NCBI GenBank assembly: GCA_041940525.1
Contig: JBGTSB010000002.1
Span: 1-64,000 of the forward strand
Length of the DNA stretch: 64,000 nt
Reading direction: 5' to 3'
Source of the DNA: JAKAXS01 sp041940525
GTDB taxonomy: Bacteria > Pseudomonadota > Alphaproteobacteria > Rhizobiales > Hyphomicrobiaceae
The notes under the pieces were generated by a model. The model did no database searches, was not told the origin of the DNA, and saw only the letters and a program-made list of their open reading frames with translations. Position numbers and translations under genes: made by a program. Below, piece after piece: positions 26,321-35,486 of this stretch (positions are counted from its first letter, which is position 1; each line of letters opens with the position of its first letter).

Positions 26321-27092
26321 GTCCGTTTCCATCGTAATCCCAACCTTTAACCGGGCAGATTTGCTGCCGGCCGCAATCGACAGTTCGCTCAATCAGACTT
26401 GGCCGGTGGAAGTCATCGTCTCCGATCATGGGTCAAACGACGACACCCCGAAAGTCGCGGCAAGCTACGGTGACAAAATCACCTACATCCGCCGCGAACG
26501 CGATTTCGGGCCGCATTTCTGTTGGCTGGAAGGCGTGCTGCACGCCACCGGAAACTTCGTACATCTCCAGTACGACGATGACTGGATCGCCAATAATTTC
26601 ATCGAAGCCTGTATGGGTATGATAGATAGTGAGACGGGTTTTGCGTTCACTGTGTCCGATGTTCTGGACGGCCCTGGCCAGCCGACCAAAATTCGCCAGT
26701 TTGCTGATTGGCAACCCAGTTCCGGCATTTATCCGGTCGAAGCCTTAGAGCAGCAAATCGTGAGCTCCCTTATCTCACCAGGCGCGGCCGTCTATCGCCG
26801 TCAGATTCTAATTGATGCTCTTTATCAAGGTCGTCTCCCGTTACAAACTAACGAATATCGCGGCGTCGGACCTGACGCGTTCGTCTCGTTATTATCGATG
26901 CTGCGCTACCCAAAAATTGGATACGTAAGAGAGCCCCTCGCTTTTTTCCGCGCTCACGAAGGGTCCATCACCATTGATGCTCACGCCTCCGCTGAGAAAG
27001 CGAAAGCTTTGCAAGCGGCCTATGTGGAAGTGAAGCGATACTACCTCGAGATGAAGGTGATGCGCGCCGCGCGATTGAGGGAGGGCACTTAG
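26313..27092 (+). CDS. family 2 glycosyltransferase
   Basis: A 259-residue GT-A enzyme that transfers a sugar from a nucleotide donor to a growing glycan. The N-terminus ESVSIVIPTFNRADLLPAAI is the classic GT2 start, followed by VIVSDHGSNDDTP and the metal/nucleotide motif QYDDDWIA. No transmembrane helix is evident. The start at 26313 has AGGAG 6 bases upstream and overlaps the epimerase stop, and the next gene begins immediately after its TAG. This tight packing supports a single operon through fcl. Confidence 0.88.
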   Translation: MAESVSIVIPTFNRADLLPAAIDSSLNQTWPVEVIVSDHGSNDDTPKVAASYGDKITYIRRERDFGPHFCWLEGVLHATGNFVHLQYDDDWIANNFIEACMGMIDSETGFAFTVSDVLDGPGQPTKIRQFADWQPSSGIYPVEALEQQIVSSLISPGAAVYRRQILIDALYQGRLPLQTNEYRGVGPDAFVSLLSMLRYPKIGYVREPLAFFRAHEGSITIDAHASAEKAKALQAAYVEVKRYYLEMKVMRAARLREGT

Positions 27093-28259
27093 TTGACTGA
27101 CCTTCGTCCAATCCGTTTGGCTGAGGAGACCATCTCCCAAGACGAACTGGAGGCCTTGTCAAAATGGATGCTCGCAGGCAACCGATTGACGAAAGCGGAG
27201 CAAACTCTCGCGTTTGAGCAGGAGTTTGCGGCCTGGATGAATTGTCGACACGCGGTTTATGTCAATTCCGGCTCTTCGGCAAACCTGCTGATGATCGCTG
27301 CATTAAAGGAAGCTGGCCGCCTCCGAAACAACAAAGCCATTGCTGCTGGTGTGAGCTGGGTCACAACTGTTTCGCCGTTGCTACAGCTGGGATTTGATGT
27401 CCGCCTTTGCGATTGCGACGTCCAATCTCTGGGGCTTGATCTCGACCATTTGGAACGTTTGTGCCAGGAACACTCCCCTGCCCTTTTAATTCTAGTCCAT
27501 GTCCTCGGACACGCTGGCGACATGGATGCGGTGCGTGACATTTGTCAACGTTACGATATCGTCCTGCTCGAAGATTCCTGCGAGGCACTGGGGTCCACTT
27601 ACAAGGGCCGAAAGCTTGGCTCGATCGGTACAGCGGGCAGCTTCTCATTTTACTACGGCCACCACATCTCCACAATCGAAGGCGGGATGGTCGTGACTGA
27701 AGACACCAACCTCTACCAGCTGATGCTATCATTGAGATCGCACGGCTGGAGCCGTGACCTAGCACCTGAGGTTCGCAAGTCGCTGGCTGACCACTACGAC
27801 ATTGATGAGTTCAAAAACCTCTACACATTTTATCACGCTGGATACAATTTGCGCTCGACCGACTTACAGGCATTTCTCGGGCGATCGCAACTGCGCAAGC
27901 TTGACGACATCGTCGAGCGCCGGCGCATCAACTTCGAACTATACCGTGAGGCATTGCCGGGCTTCTTCTGCCAGTCTGGAGACACAGAGCTCCTATCGTC
28001 ATTCGCCTATGGTACGTTCGTTGAAAACCGCCTTGAAACCTACAAGCATATCAGTGCACTTGGGATTGAGTGCCGGCCACTCATTTGCGGGAATATCGCC
28101 CGCCATCCATTCTGGCTCAAAGATCACCCCGAAATAGCTTTGCCGAATGCGGACAAGGTTCACGAGTATGGGATTTATCTTCCCAACCACCACAACTTGA
28201 ACGAATCTGACATCACACGTGTCACTGAGGCTTTCACCTCCGTCGCGCGTCCTTGCTAA
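27093..28259 (+). CDS. ColD-like GDP-4-keto-6-deoxymannose 3-dehydratase
   Basis: A 388-residue member of the DegT/DnrJ/EryC1/StrS fold, the same length as Escherichia coli ColD. In aminotransferases of this fold the PLP lysine lies in a motif like FHATKNLTTGEGG. Here the aligned segment is FYYGHHISTIEGG, with His190 in place of the lysine. ColD uses His188 there and removes the 3-hydroxyl of GDP-4-keto-6-deoxymannose instead of transaminating it. The gene sits just before gmd, which makes that substrate, and fcl. The start is TTG 27093 with GAGGGAGG upstream. An aminotransferase (perosamine synthase) label would be wrong unless another lysine serves. Confidence 0.75.
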   Translation: MTDLRPIRLAEETISQDELEALSKWMLAGNRLTKAEQTLAFEQEFAAWMNCRHAVYVNSGSSANLLMIAALKEAGRLRNNKAIAAGVSWVTTVSPLLQLGFDVRLCDCDVQSLGLDLDHLERLCQEHSPALLILVHVLGHAGDMDAVRDICQRYDIVLLEDSCEALGSTYKGRKLGSIGTAGSFSFYYGHHISTIEGGMVVTEDTNLYQLMLSLRSHGWSRDLAPEVRKSLADHYDIDEFKNLYTFYHAGYNLRSTDLQAFLGRSQLRKLDDIVERRRINFELYREALPGFFCQSGDTELLSSFAYGTFVENRLETYKHISALGIECRPLICGNIARHPFWLKDHPEIALPNADKVHEYGIYLPNHHNLNESDITRVTEAFTSVARPC

Positions 28260-28269
28260 AGCGAAGACC

Positions 28270-29346
28270 ATGACCAAAACGACTGAAAAGCGCGCACTCA
28301 TCACAGGTGTTACTGGCCAGGACGGATCGTACCTGACTGAACTGCTATTGGAAAAAGGCTACGAAGTTCACGGCATCAAACGGAGGTCATCGAGCTTCAA
28401 CACCGGCCGCATCGATCACCTATACGAAGATCCCCATAAACATGAACGTAGCTTTATCATGCACTACGGCGATCTCACCGATGCAACCAACCTTATCCGC
28501 ATCGTGCAAGAGGTTCAGCCTAGCGAAATCTATAACCTCGCCGCACAATCGCATGTGCAGGTCAGTTTCGAAACTCCAGAATACACAGCCAACGCTGACG
28601 CGATGGGGACGCTGCGACTTCTGGAGGCTCTAAGGATCTTAAAGCTTGAAAAGTCGGTACGCTTCTACCAGGCGTCGACTTCAGAGCTCTACGGTAAGGT
28701 CGTCGAAGTCCCACAAAGCGAAACAACCCCCTTCTACCCCCGATCGCCTTACGGGGCCGCTAAGCTCTATGGCTACTGGATTACAGTGAACTATCGCGAG
28801 TCGTACGGCATTCACGCATCCAACGGCATCCTGTTTAATCACGAGAGTCCTCGTCGTGGTGAAACATTTGTTACACGAAAAATCACGCGCGCCGTTGCCG
28901 CAATCAAAGCCGGTGATCAAGACCGCTTGTACCTCGGCAATCTCAATGCCAAGCGTGACTGGGGGCACGCTCGCGATTATGTTGAAGGCATGTGGCGCAT
29001 CCTTCAGCAAGAAGAGCCGGATGACTATGTGTTCGCCACTGGCCGCACCGTCAGCGTGCGTGAATTCGTAGAGACAGCCTTCAAAGTCGGCGGCATCGAT
29101 ATCGAGTGGCGGGGTGAAGGCGTTGAAGAGCGTGGCTTTGAAGCCGGCACAGACCGCTGTCTCGTTGCGGTTCATCCCCGCTATTTCCGTCCGGCTGAAG
29201 TCGACCTGCTACTTGGAGACCCAACTAAGGCCAAAGAAAAGCTTGGCTGGACAGCGACAACGACGCTTGAGGAAATGATCACCGAGATGGTCGAGTCGGA
29301 CATTCGCGAGCATGAAAAGACACGTGACCTGCGGGACAAGGATTGA
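28270..29346 (+). CDS. gmd: GDP-mannose 4,6-dehydratase
   Basis: A 358-residue extended SDR that converts GDP-D-mannose to GDP-4-keto-6-deoxy-D-mannose. It shows the NADP motif TGVTGQDGSYL, the family-specific HGIKRRSSSFNTGRIDHLY, the catalytic region STSELYGKV with YGAAKLYGYW, and NHESPRRGETFVTRKITRA. Length is normal. I use the ATG at 28270 because the conserved N-terminus begins there; the frame is open to 28219 inside the preceding gene. It is 10 bases after the ColD-like gene and 3 before fcl, supplying the common precursor for both. Confidence 0.97.
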   Translation: MTKTTEKRALITGVTGQDGSYLTELLLEKGYEVHGIKRRSSSFNTGRIDHLYEDPHKHERSFIMHYGDLTDATNLIRIVQEVQPSEIYNLAAQSHVQVSFETPEYTANADAMGTLRLLEALRILKLEKSVRFYQASTSELYGKVVEVPQSETTPFYPRSPYGAAKLYGYWITVNYRESYGIHASNGILFNHESPRRGETFVTRKITRAVAAIKAGDQDRLYLGNLNAKRDWGHARDYVEGMWRILQQEEPDDYVFATGRTVSVREFVETAFKVGGIDIEWRGEGVEERGFEAGTDRCLVAVHPRYFRPAEVDLLLGDPTKAKEKLGWTATTTLEEMITEMVESDIREHEKTRDLRDKD

Positions 29347-29349
29347 TCG

Positions 29350-30291
29350 ATGGCTCCGCTGTTTGCCCTTGAGGGAAAACGGATCTGGGTTGCCGGACAT
29401 CGCGGCATGGTCGGCTCTGCACTCGCACGCAGGCTCGCAAGAGAAGATTGCGAGGTTCTGACCGCAAGCCGTAACGACGTTGATCTGCGCGACCAGCAAG
29501 CAACGCGCCGGTGGCTATCAGACCAGAAGCCAGACGTTGTCATCATTGCCGCCGCCCGGGTTGGCGGGATAGCGGCAAACAGTGCATCGCCCGTGGCTTT
29601 CCTTTACGACAACCTTATGATCGAGGCGAACGTCATAGAGGGCGCCGCTCGCACCGGCGTGGAAAAACTTCTCTTCCTCGGATCAACGTGCATCTATCCG
29701 CGCGACGCCGCACAGCCGATTGATGAAGACGCGTTGCTGTCCGGCCCGCTGGAAAAAACAAACGAATGGTACGCGATCGCGAAGATTGCCGGCATCAAAC
29801 TTTGTCAGGCCTACCGGCAAGAACAAGGCCTTGACTTCATATCTGCTCTGCCGACCAATCTCTACGGACCTGGCGACAACTACGACCTGGAAACAAGCCA
29901 CGTCTTGCCCGCGCTTATCCGCAAGGCACACGAGGCAAAGGTCAACAGCGCTGACTCGCTGGTCATATGGGGCACCGGCAAGCCGCTTCGCGAGTTCCTA
30001 CACGTGGACGACTTGGCCGCGGCACTAATCTATCTTTTGCGCAACTACTCTGGGTCGTTGCCAATCAACATCGGTTCCGGCGAAGAGCTATCGATTGCGG
30101 ATCTGGCGCTTCTCGTGTGCAAAACGGTGGGCTACGAAGGCCCGCTCACGTTTGATCCCACGCGTCCTGACGGCACACCGCGAAAACTCGCCAACCTAAA
30201 CCGCCTGCACGCCCTCGGTTGGAACGATGCCCGGCCGTTAAGCCAAGGCCTCCAACAGACCTACAAAGATTTCTTGGCGACCGCCGCCTAG
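29350..30291 (+). CDS. fcl: GDP-L-fucose synthase / GDP-L-colitose synthase-like epimerase-reductase
   Basis: A 313-residue SDR that epimerises and reduces a GDP-4-keto sugar. Motifs are VAGHRGMVGSAL, the catalytic Ser-Ser/Thr and Tyr-Lys in LGSTCIYP and NEWYAIAKIAGIKLCQAYR, and MPTNLYGPGDNYD-like LPTNLYGPGDNYD. These match canonical Fcl; colitose-pathway ColC is related and does the same chemistry on the 3,6-dideoxy intermediate. Given the upstream ColD-like enzyme, either GDP-fucose, GDP-colitose or both may be made. Its 3' end overlaps the convergent hupE gene by 4 bases. Confidence 0.9.
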   Translation: MAPLFALEGKRIWVAGHRGMVGSALARRLAREDCEVLTASRNDVDLRDQQATRRWLSDQKPDVVIIAAARVGGIAANSASPVAFLYDNLMIEANVIEGAARTGVEKLLFLGSTCIYPRDAAQPIDEDALLSGPLEKTNEWYAIAKIAGIKLCQAYRQEQGLDFISALPTNLYGPGDNYDLETSHVLPALIRKAHEAKVNSADSLVIWGTGKPLREFLHVDDLAAALIYLLRNYSGSLPINIGSGEELSIADLALLVCKTVGYEGPLTFDPTRPDGTPRKLANLNRLHALGWNDARPLSQGLQQTYKDFLATAA

Positions 30292-30896
30292 ACCTGCGCC
30301 AGCATAACCGCGCCGGCGGCGGCCGCGAATCCACCGGCGATGCGCAGGGCGCGGGAGCCTGCCAGGACACGGCTATAGCGGATGCCGTACCCGGCGGCTG
30401 CGCCGAGGCTCATCAAAGCCGCTGTCGCGATCGCCATACCGGCGATGAAGCCCGCTGCCGAGGACGAAGTCTCCGCCTGAACGACGGCGCCATGCGCGAA
30501 GCCGTGAAACAGCCCAAAGCCAGCGAGAGCCAGCGAAGCCAAAGCAAGCGGCAAGCGCACATCAAGCGCCAGCACCAGCCCGATGGCAACAACGGACAGC
30601 GCAATCCCAGCCTCGGCAAAGCTGAGCGTAACGCCACCAGCCGCCGCGAACGCGCCCACCACCATCGCGGTTAGGAAGACAAGCGGCAGCGCAAGCCGTG
30701 CGGTGAGCGTTTCAAATTGCACGGACAGCAAACCAATCCCGACCATGGCCAAGATGTGATCCAGTCCACTCAAAGGATGCAGGAAACCCTGCACGAACCC
30801 AAAGTGCGAATGATCGCCGGTGTGTGCCAGCGCCGGAACTGCGCTCACAACAGCGGCGCTTGCAAAACCAAAAAACCGAACCATCGTTCTATTCAT
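30288..30896 (-). CDS. hupE: HupE/UreJ-family nickel transporter
   Basis: A 202-residue inner-membrane protein. A cleavable-type signal ending in PALAHTGDHSHFGF is followed by about six hydrophobic helices. The family marks are the His/Asp motif HPLSGLDHILAMVGIG and the later FHGFAHGAVVQ, both implicated in nickel uptake. The ATG at 30896 has a GGGGG box upstream and begins the signal peptide; the frame is open to 30989. No hydrogenase or urease gene is in the window, so the nickel enzyme it serves is elsewhere. It interrupts the polysaccharide locus. Confidence 0.85.
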   Translation of the reverse strand: MNRTMVRFFGFASAAVVSAVPALAHTGDHSHFGFVQGFLHPLSGLDHILAMVGIGLLSVQFETLTARLALPLVFLTAMVVGAFAAAGGVTLSFAEAGIALSVVAIGLVLALDVRLPLALASLALAGFGLFHGFAHGAVVQAETSSSAAGFIAGMAIATAALMSLGAAAGYGIRYSRVLAGSRALRIAGGFAAAAGAVMLAQV

Positions 30897-31102
30897 GACG
30901 TCCCCCTTCGCTAAATCCGTATGGTGTTGACTACTGTGCGGCCGCGAGCACGAGCCCGCCGGCGCGCTGGCTTCATTCCCTAGACACACAAGGAGAACAA
31001 AAGATCGTCTTATGCTTTCTTGAGTGAAAAAACTTCAACTCACAGGAATACATAGAAAAACTACAATAAAAAACCAACAAGATCCCAACATTAGAGAAAA
31101 AA

Positions 31103-33094
31103 TTACTGAACAACGTCTTCCAGTCGTGGACCAAATCGCCGCTCACCTGCATCGCTCCAATGATGGCCATCACTCCAATACGGGCCAGCGCAGCTGTAAA
31201 AGTCCTTGCTGGCGTCAAAACCTAGCGCCTGCATGGTCGAAAAATATTTGATCTGATGATCACCACCGACTCTTTCTCTGATTACCGAGTCCAGCACCTG
31301 GAATGTTTCGATAATCTCCGGTTTGACCGGGATCGAACGCACTTTGCAATTAAGCGCAAGTCGGCGAAGCACGGTTGCGTTCATATGCGGTTCGAGCCAA
31401 GGGCCAGCCCAAATAACGTCAGCGTGCTTGGCCAGCCTTTTTAGGTAAGCTGCGACAGCCTCGATACCGGCCTTGTTCGGCTGGTAGACACTCAGGTTTC
31501 TCCGCCGGAACATCGATCGATGAGGCGGCCGGCCGCCTGTATCGGAGACTAGATAAAGGCCGGCCTGATTGTAGATGACCCTGTCTACAGCATCCTTATG
31601 GCGGATCAGGAACTGTTCGAAATCATCGTAGTGACAGGCCTCCAGTTTCGAGGTCCCGTCGGGCCGGCAACCGAGGATCGCCGAGCTAACAATGAACGGA
31701 GCGTCCCAGGTTGCAGCAGCCGCATTGAATAGATCCACTGCGTGAGAGTCGCCCAGAATAACAATCGCCTTCCCGTGCGTCTTGGCACAGTCCAAGAACT
31801 TGGCTTCGAGGCCTGGGGCGGTTCCGCCAGCGATGGGAAAATGGCACGGCGCCCGTCGTTGCTTAGAGGCCTCCCCGCGGCCATACCAGACCGCCTTTTG
31901 CCGCCCATCAAGACCGGCAATGAATGAGCCCTTGAACCCGTCAGTCTTAAGGCCAGCCACCCCCAGCGCGAAAAGGCATAGGCCGCCTACAAGGCTGGCC
32001 GAAAAGACCGTCCGCCGGGAAAACCCCTCCTGCTTGCGCCTGAACGGAGCCTCGACAAATCGCCAGGACAGATACGCCAACACAAAAGTAACGGCGCAGA
32101 TGGCAAGCACGACCCATAAGGGCGGTTCCGACAGACTCTGATATCGCGCGAACGCCAGCAACGGCTGATGCCACAGATACGCGCTGTAGCTGATCAATCC
32201 CACACCAACGAACGGTGCGCTGCTCAGCAACCGGCCAATCAGCGTGGACGGCGATCCGAACAAAATGATAAGCGCCGCGCCAAGCGTCGGTACAACGGCA
32301 TAGAGCCCCGGAAACGGCGTGTGTTCGTCAAATAGAAAAACCGCGCCCAAAATCAGAGCCAGGCCGGCAGCGCCCGCCAGTTCCCGAACCGCAGACATTG
32401 GCACAGGCGTGCGCTTTGACAAAAAGTAAGCGGCATAGCCACCGATAGCGAGTTCCCAAAGCCGGAACGGCAACAGAAAGAACGCGGCTTCACGGTCAAC
32501 TCTCAAGGCAACTTCTGCCGCCACCAAACTCGCAACGCCTAGAGCACACAGCGCCAAACCGATCTTGGGCGCGGCTTTCCGCCAAAGAGCCATCAAAAAT
32601 AGTGGAAACAGAAAATAGTACTGCTCTTCTACCGCCAGGCTCCATGTGTGGAGTAGTGGATTTAGTTCCGCTGCCGTATCGAAGTATCCAGTGCGGTCCC
32701 AAAAGAAAATGTTCGAAACGAAACCGACTGTCGCGATAAGACCCTTGGAGAAATCCTCCATGTCCTCTGGGAACAGCATGAACCAGCCGATAACGAAGCT
32801 TACGGCCAGTACAAAGAACAAGGCCGGTAAAATCCGCCGGGCACGGTTCTCATAGAAGCGAACCAGGGAAAACTTGTCAGCCCTCAGATCTGATAGGATG
32901 ATGCTGGTAATCAGGTAGCCACTGATTACGAAGAAGACATCAACTCCAACAAAGCCGCCGCTGAAAGTCTCAAACCCCGCATGGAAAAGGATGACCGGAA
33001 TGACCGCGACGGCCCTAAGGCCGTCGATCTCCGGCCGGTAATTGATCGCCAACTGGTTCTTCCCCGGCCAACGTCCGCCTATTGCTGAACGCAC
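31103..33094 (-). CDS. OafA-type acyltransferase with C-terminal SGNH domain
   Basis: A 663-residue inner-membrane enzyme that O-acylates (probably acetylates) a surface glycan. The N-terminal acyltransferase-3 domain has about ten helices and begins YRPEIDGLRAVAVIPVILFHAGF (catalytic His) with GVDVFFVISGYLIT. The C-terminal periplasmic SGNH domain has VILGDSHAVDLF (block I) and YWSDGHHWSDAG (the Asp-x-x-His block). This two-domain design matches peptidoglycan/LPS acyltransferases. The start is a GTG with AAGG upstream. It fits the nearby polysaccharide genes. Confidence 0.9.
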   Translation of the reverse strand: MRSAIGGRWPGKNQLAINYRPEIDGLRAVAVIPVILFHAGFETFSGGFVGVDVFFVISGYLITSIILSDLRADKFSLVRFYENRARRILPALFFVLAVSFVIGWFMLFPEDMEDFSKGLIATVGFVSNIFFWDRTGYFDTAAELNPLLHTWSLAVEEQYYFLFPLFLMALWRKAAPKIGLALCALGVASLVAAEVALRVDREAAFFLLPFRLWELAIGGYAAYFLSKRTPVPMSAVRELAGAAGLALILGAVFLFDEHTPFPGLYAVVPTLGAALIILFGSPSTLIGRLLSSAPFVGVGLISYSAYLWHQPLLAFARYQSLSEPPLWVVLAICAVTFVLAYLSWRFVEAPFRRKQEGFSRRTVFSASLVGGLCLFALGVAGLKTDGFKGSFIAGLDGRQKAVWYGRGEASKQRRAPCHFPIAGGTAPGLEAKFLDCAKTHGKAIVILGDSHAVDLFNAAAATWDAPFIVSSAILGCRPDGTSKLEACHYDDFEQFLIRHKDAVDRVIYNQAGLYLVSDTGGRPPHRSMFRRRNLSVYQPNKAGIEAVAAYLKRLAKHADVIWAGPWLEPHMNATVLRRLALNCKVRSIPVKPEIIETFQVLDSVIRERVGGDHQIKYFSTMQALGFDASKDFYSCAGPYWSDGHHWSDAGERRFGPRLEDVVQ

Positions 33095-33263
33095 CGGACC
33101 TTAAAGGATGTGTCGCCTTGCCTCCACCTCACCATGTGGCGGACAGGGCACACTAACGGACGCTGGTGCTTGGTTTTTTTGGGACCCAAGTACTGCGGCG
33201 AAATGACAGAGGTGGAAAAACCGGCTAGCGTAGCGCCTTCTTCGCTCGGGAAGGAGATGCCCA

Positions 33264-35390
33264 ATGAACGAACAACCAAAACCATCCGAATTCTTCGGTG
33301 GCTGTCCTCATGACTGCCCCGACACCTGCTCAATGCTCTTCGAAGTCGACAACGGGATCGTAAAAAGCGTTCGCGGCAATCCCGAACATCCCATGACGCG
33401 CGGCGGCCTCTGCGTAAAACTCAAGGATTACGAAAAGCGCCACTACCATCCCGACCGCTTGCTCTATCCCATGCGCCGCACAGGACCAAAAGGTGCCAAG
33501 GAATTCGAGCGGATCACCTGGGACGAAGCGCTGGAAGAAATCGTCACGCGTTGGAAGGCAATCATCGACGAGCACGGCCCTCAAGCCATCGTGCCCTACA
33601 GCTACCTTGGCCACCAGGGCCTCGTGCATGGCCTCAACGGGGGAGACGCTTTCTTTAACCGGCTGGGCGCCACCGTATGCGAACGAACGTTCTGCGGCGA
33701 GGGATCTTGCACAGCCTGGCTTCTAACTGTCGGCCCCACCGCCGGCCTCGACCCAGAGAGCTACATTCATTCCAAGTATATCGTGATCTGGGCGTGCAAC
33801 TCGGTCAGCACGAACTTGCATCACTGGGCGATCGTCAAGGAAGCTCAGAAGAAGGGTGCCAAGGTTGTCGTGATTGATGCCTACGCCTCACGCACGGCCA
33901 AGGAAGCCGACTGGCACATCTGCCCGAAGCCTGGCACCGACGGTGCACTGGCGATGGCGATTATCAACTCCATCATCGAACAAGGTCTCGTCGATCAAGA
34001 CTACGTCGACAACTATACGGAAGGTTTCGACGCGCTGAAGGAACGCGCAGCAAGCCGCACACCCGAATGGGCGGCCGACATCACCGGCGTTCCGGCTGAC
34101 GATATCCGCAAGCTGGCCCGGGAATTGGCCACCGAACAGCCCGCAGCCATCCGCATCGGCGTGGCACTCGAACGGCACAACGGCGGCGGCCAAACCATTC
34201 GCGCAGTCACCTGCATCCCAGCGTTGACGGGAGCCTGGCGCCATGTCGGTGGCGGAATAACGCAGTTCCCTGTGTGGGAACATCCCTACAAGTTCGACGT
34301 GATTTGCCGGCCGGACCTCATTCCTGAAGGCACCCAGGTCGTCAACAACCTGCAGATCGGCCGGGCACTTCTCGGCGAGATCGACCTCAAAGTTCCGATC
34401 AAGTCAATGATGTGCTGGAACTCCAACCCCGTCACGCAGGCCCCTGAAACTGAGAAGATCATCGAGGGACTTAAACGGGAAGACTTGTTCCTGGTTTCAG
34501 CGGAGCACTTCATCTCCGACACGGCCTCGTTCGCGGACATCGTCCTGCCCGCGTCCATGGGCGCCGAAATGGAAGACATGATCCTGTCTTGGGGCCACCT
34601 CTATCTGACCTACAATGCCAAGTCGGCAAAATCGCCGGGCGAGGCTATTCCCAACAACGAGATCTTCCGCAGGCTTGCCGCACGGCTTGGCTTTGAAGAA
34701 GACAATTTCAAATGGTCGGACTCAGAGTGCCTGGAAAACTACGTCGATTGGGACTCGCCAGCCTGCGAAGGCATAGACCTGAACTATCTACGTGAGCATG
34801 GCTTCGCTCGCCTGACAGTTGGAACCAAGGACGACCGCGCTCCCCATAAGGAAGGCAACTTCCCGACGGAGACGGGCAAGTGCATGCTGGAAGTGAAAGG
34901 CGCCAAGAACTTCGTCGCCGGTCCCTTCCGGCAAATGTACGACGCCTACCAGCCGGGCGAAGACCTGGATTCACTTCCCGACTACACGCCACCTCGGGAA
35001 TCGCACCTCAGCAATCCGGAGCTGGCGAAGAAGTACCCGCTCAACATCGTCTCGCCGAAGAGCCACGGCTTCTTGAACTCGTGCTACGCCAACATGGAGC
35101 ACAAAATCAAAGGCCAGGGTGAGCAGTTCGTCCTGATCAACAAGGCAGACGCGGAACCGCGTGGCATTGTCGAAGGCGACCGCGTGCAGGTCTCAAATGG
35201 ACGCGGAGCGTTCAAGGGTGTGGCGCGCATTTCGGACGACGTGAACCCTGGCATCGTTGTGGCCACACTTGGCTACTGGCGTCAGCTCAACGAAGGCACG
35301 GTCAACTCCATCAGCTCCGCTGAGTTCACCGACATGGGCCACGCCCCATCCTTCTCAGACAATCTCGTCGAGGTTGCACGGTCAAACTAA
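33264..35390 (+). CDS. molybdopterin-dependent oxidoreductase of unknown substrate
   Basis: A 708-residue enzyme of the DMSO-reductase superfamily, predicted to bind bis-MGD molybdenum and one 4Fe-4S cluster. The cluster ligands are in CPHDCPDTC near the N-terminus, with a later Cys in RGGLCVKLKDYEKR. The molybdopterin domain and a C-terminal dinucleotide-binding domain (LNIVSPKSHGFLNSCYAN) are complete. No Tat signal is seen, so it is probably cytoplasmic. It stands alone with no electron-transfer subunit or chaperone. The ATG at 33264 has AAGGAG 8 bases upstream, and a perfect terminator follows. The reaction cannot be assigned from the sequence. Confidence 0.85.
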   Translation: MNEQPKPSEFFGGCPHDCPDTCSMLFEVDNGIVKSVRGNPEHPMTRGGLCVKLKDYEKRHYHPDRLLYPMRRTGPKGAKEFERITWDEALEEIVTRWKAIIDEHGPQAIVPYSYLGHQGLVHGLNGGDAFFNRLGATVCERTFCGEGSCTAWLLTVGPTAGLDPESYIHSKYIVIWACNSVSTNLHHWAIVKEAQKKGAKVVVIDAYASRTAKEADWHICPKPGTDGALAMAIINSIIEQGLVDQDYVDNYTEGFDALKERAASRTPEWAADITGVPADDIRKLARELATEQPAAIRIGVALERHNGGGQTIRAVTCIPALTGAWRHVGGGITQFPVWEHPYKFDVICRPDLIPEGTQVVNNLQIGRALLGEIDLKVPIKSMMCWNSNPVTQAPETEKIIEGLKREDLFLVSAEHFISDTASFADIVLPASMGAEMEDMILSWGHLYLTYNAKSAKSPGEAIPNNEIFRRLAARLGFEEDNFKWSDSECLENYVDWDSPACEGIDLNYLREHGFARLTVGTKDDRAPHKEGNFPTETGKCMLEVKGAKNFVAGPFRQMYDAYQPGEDLDSLPDYTPPRESHLSNPELAKKYPLNIVSPKSHGFLNSCYANMEHKIKGQGEQFVLINKADAEPRGIVEGDRVQVSNGRGAFKGVARISDDVNPGIVVATLGYWRQLNEGTVNSISSAEFTDMGHAPSFSDNLVEVARSN

Positions 35391-35416
35391 GCCCGGAATA
35401 TAACGCTCATAAAATC

Positions 35417-35448
35417 GGGTGGCGCCTCCAAGAGGTGCCACCCTTTTT
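35417..35448 (+). terminator. Rho-independent terminator of the molybdoenzyme gene
   Basis: GGGTGGCGCCTC and GAGGTGCCACCC form a 12-position stem with one G.T mismatch and a 3-base loop, followed by five T. Confidence 0.93.
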
Positions 35449-35486
35449 CTACCAGCACCGAGCCGCGTTACTGCCGTAGAACCGTC

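Noticed and set aside
27093..28259. Annotation as GDP-perosamine synthase or another sugar aminotransferase
   Set aside because: The lysine that forms the PLP Schiff base is replaced by His190 in the aligned motif, which points to the ColD-type dehydratase group.
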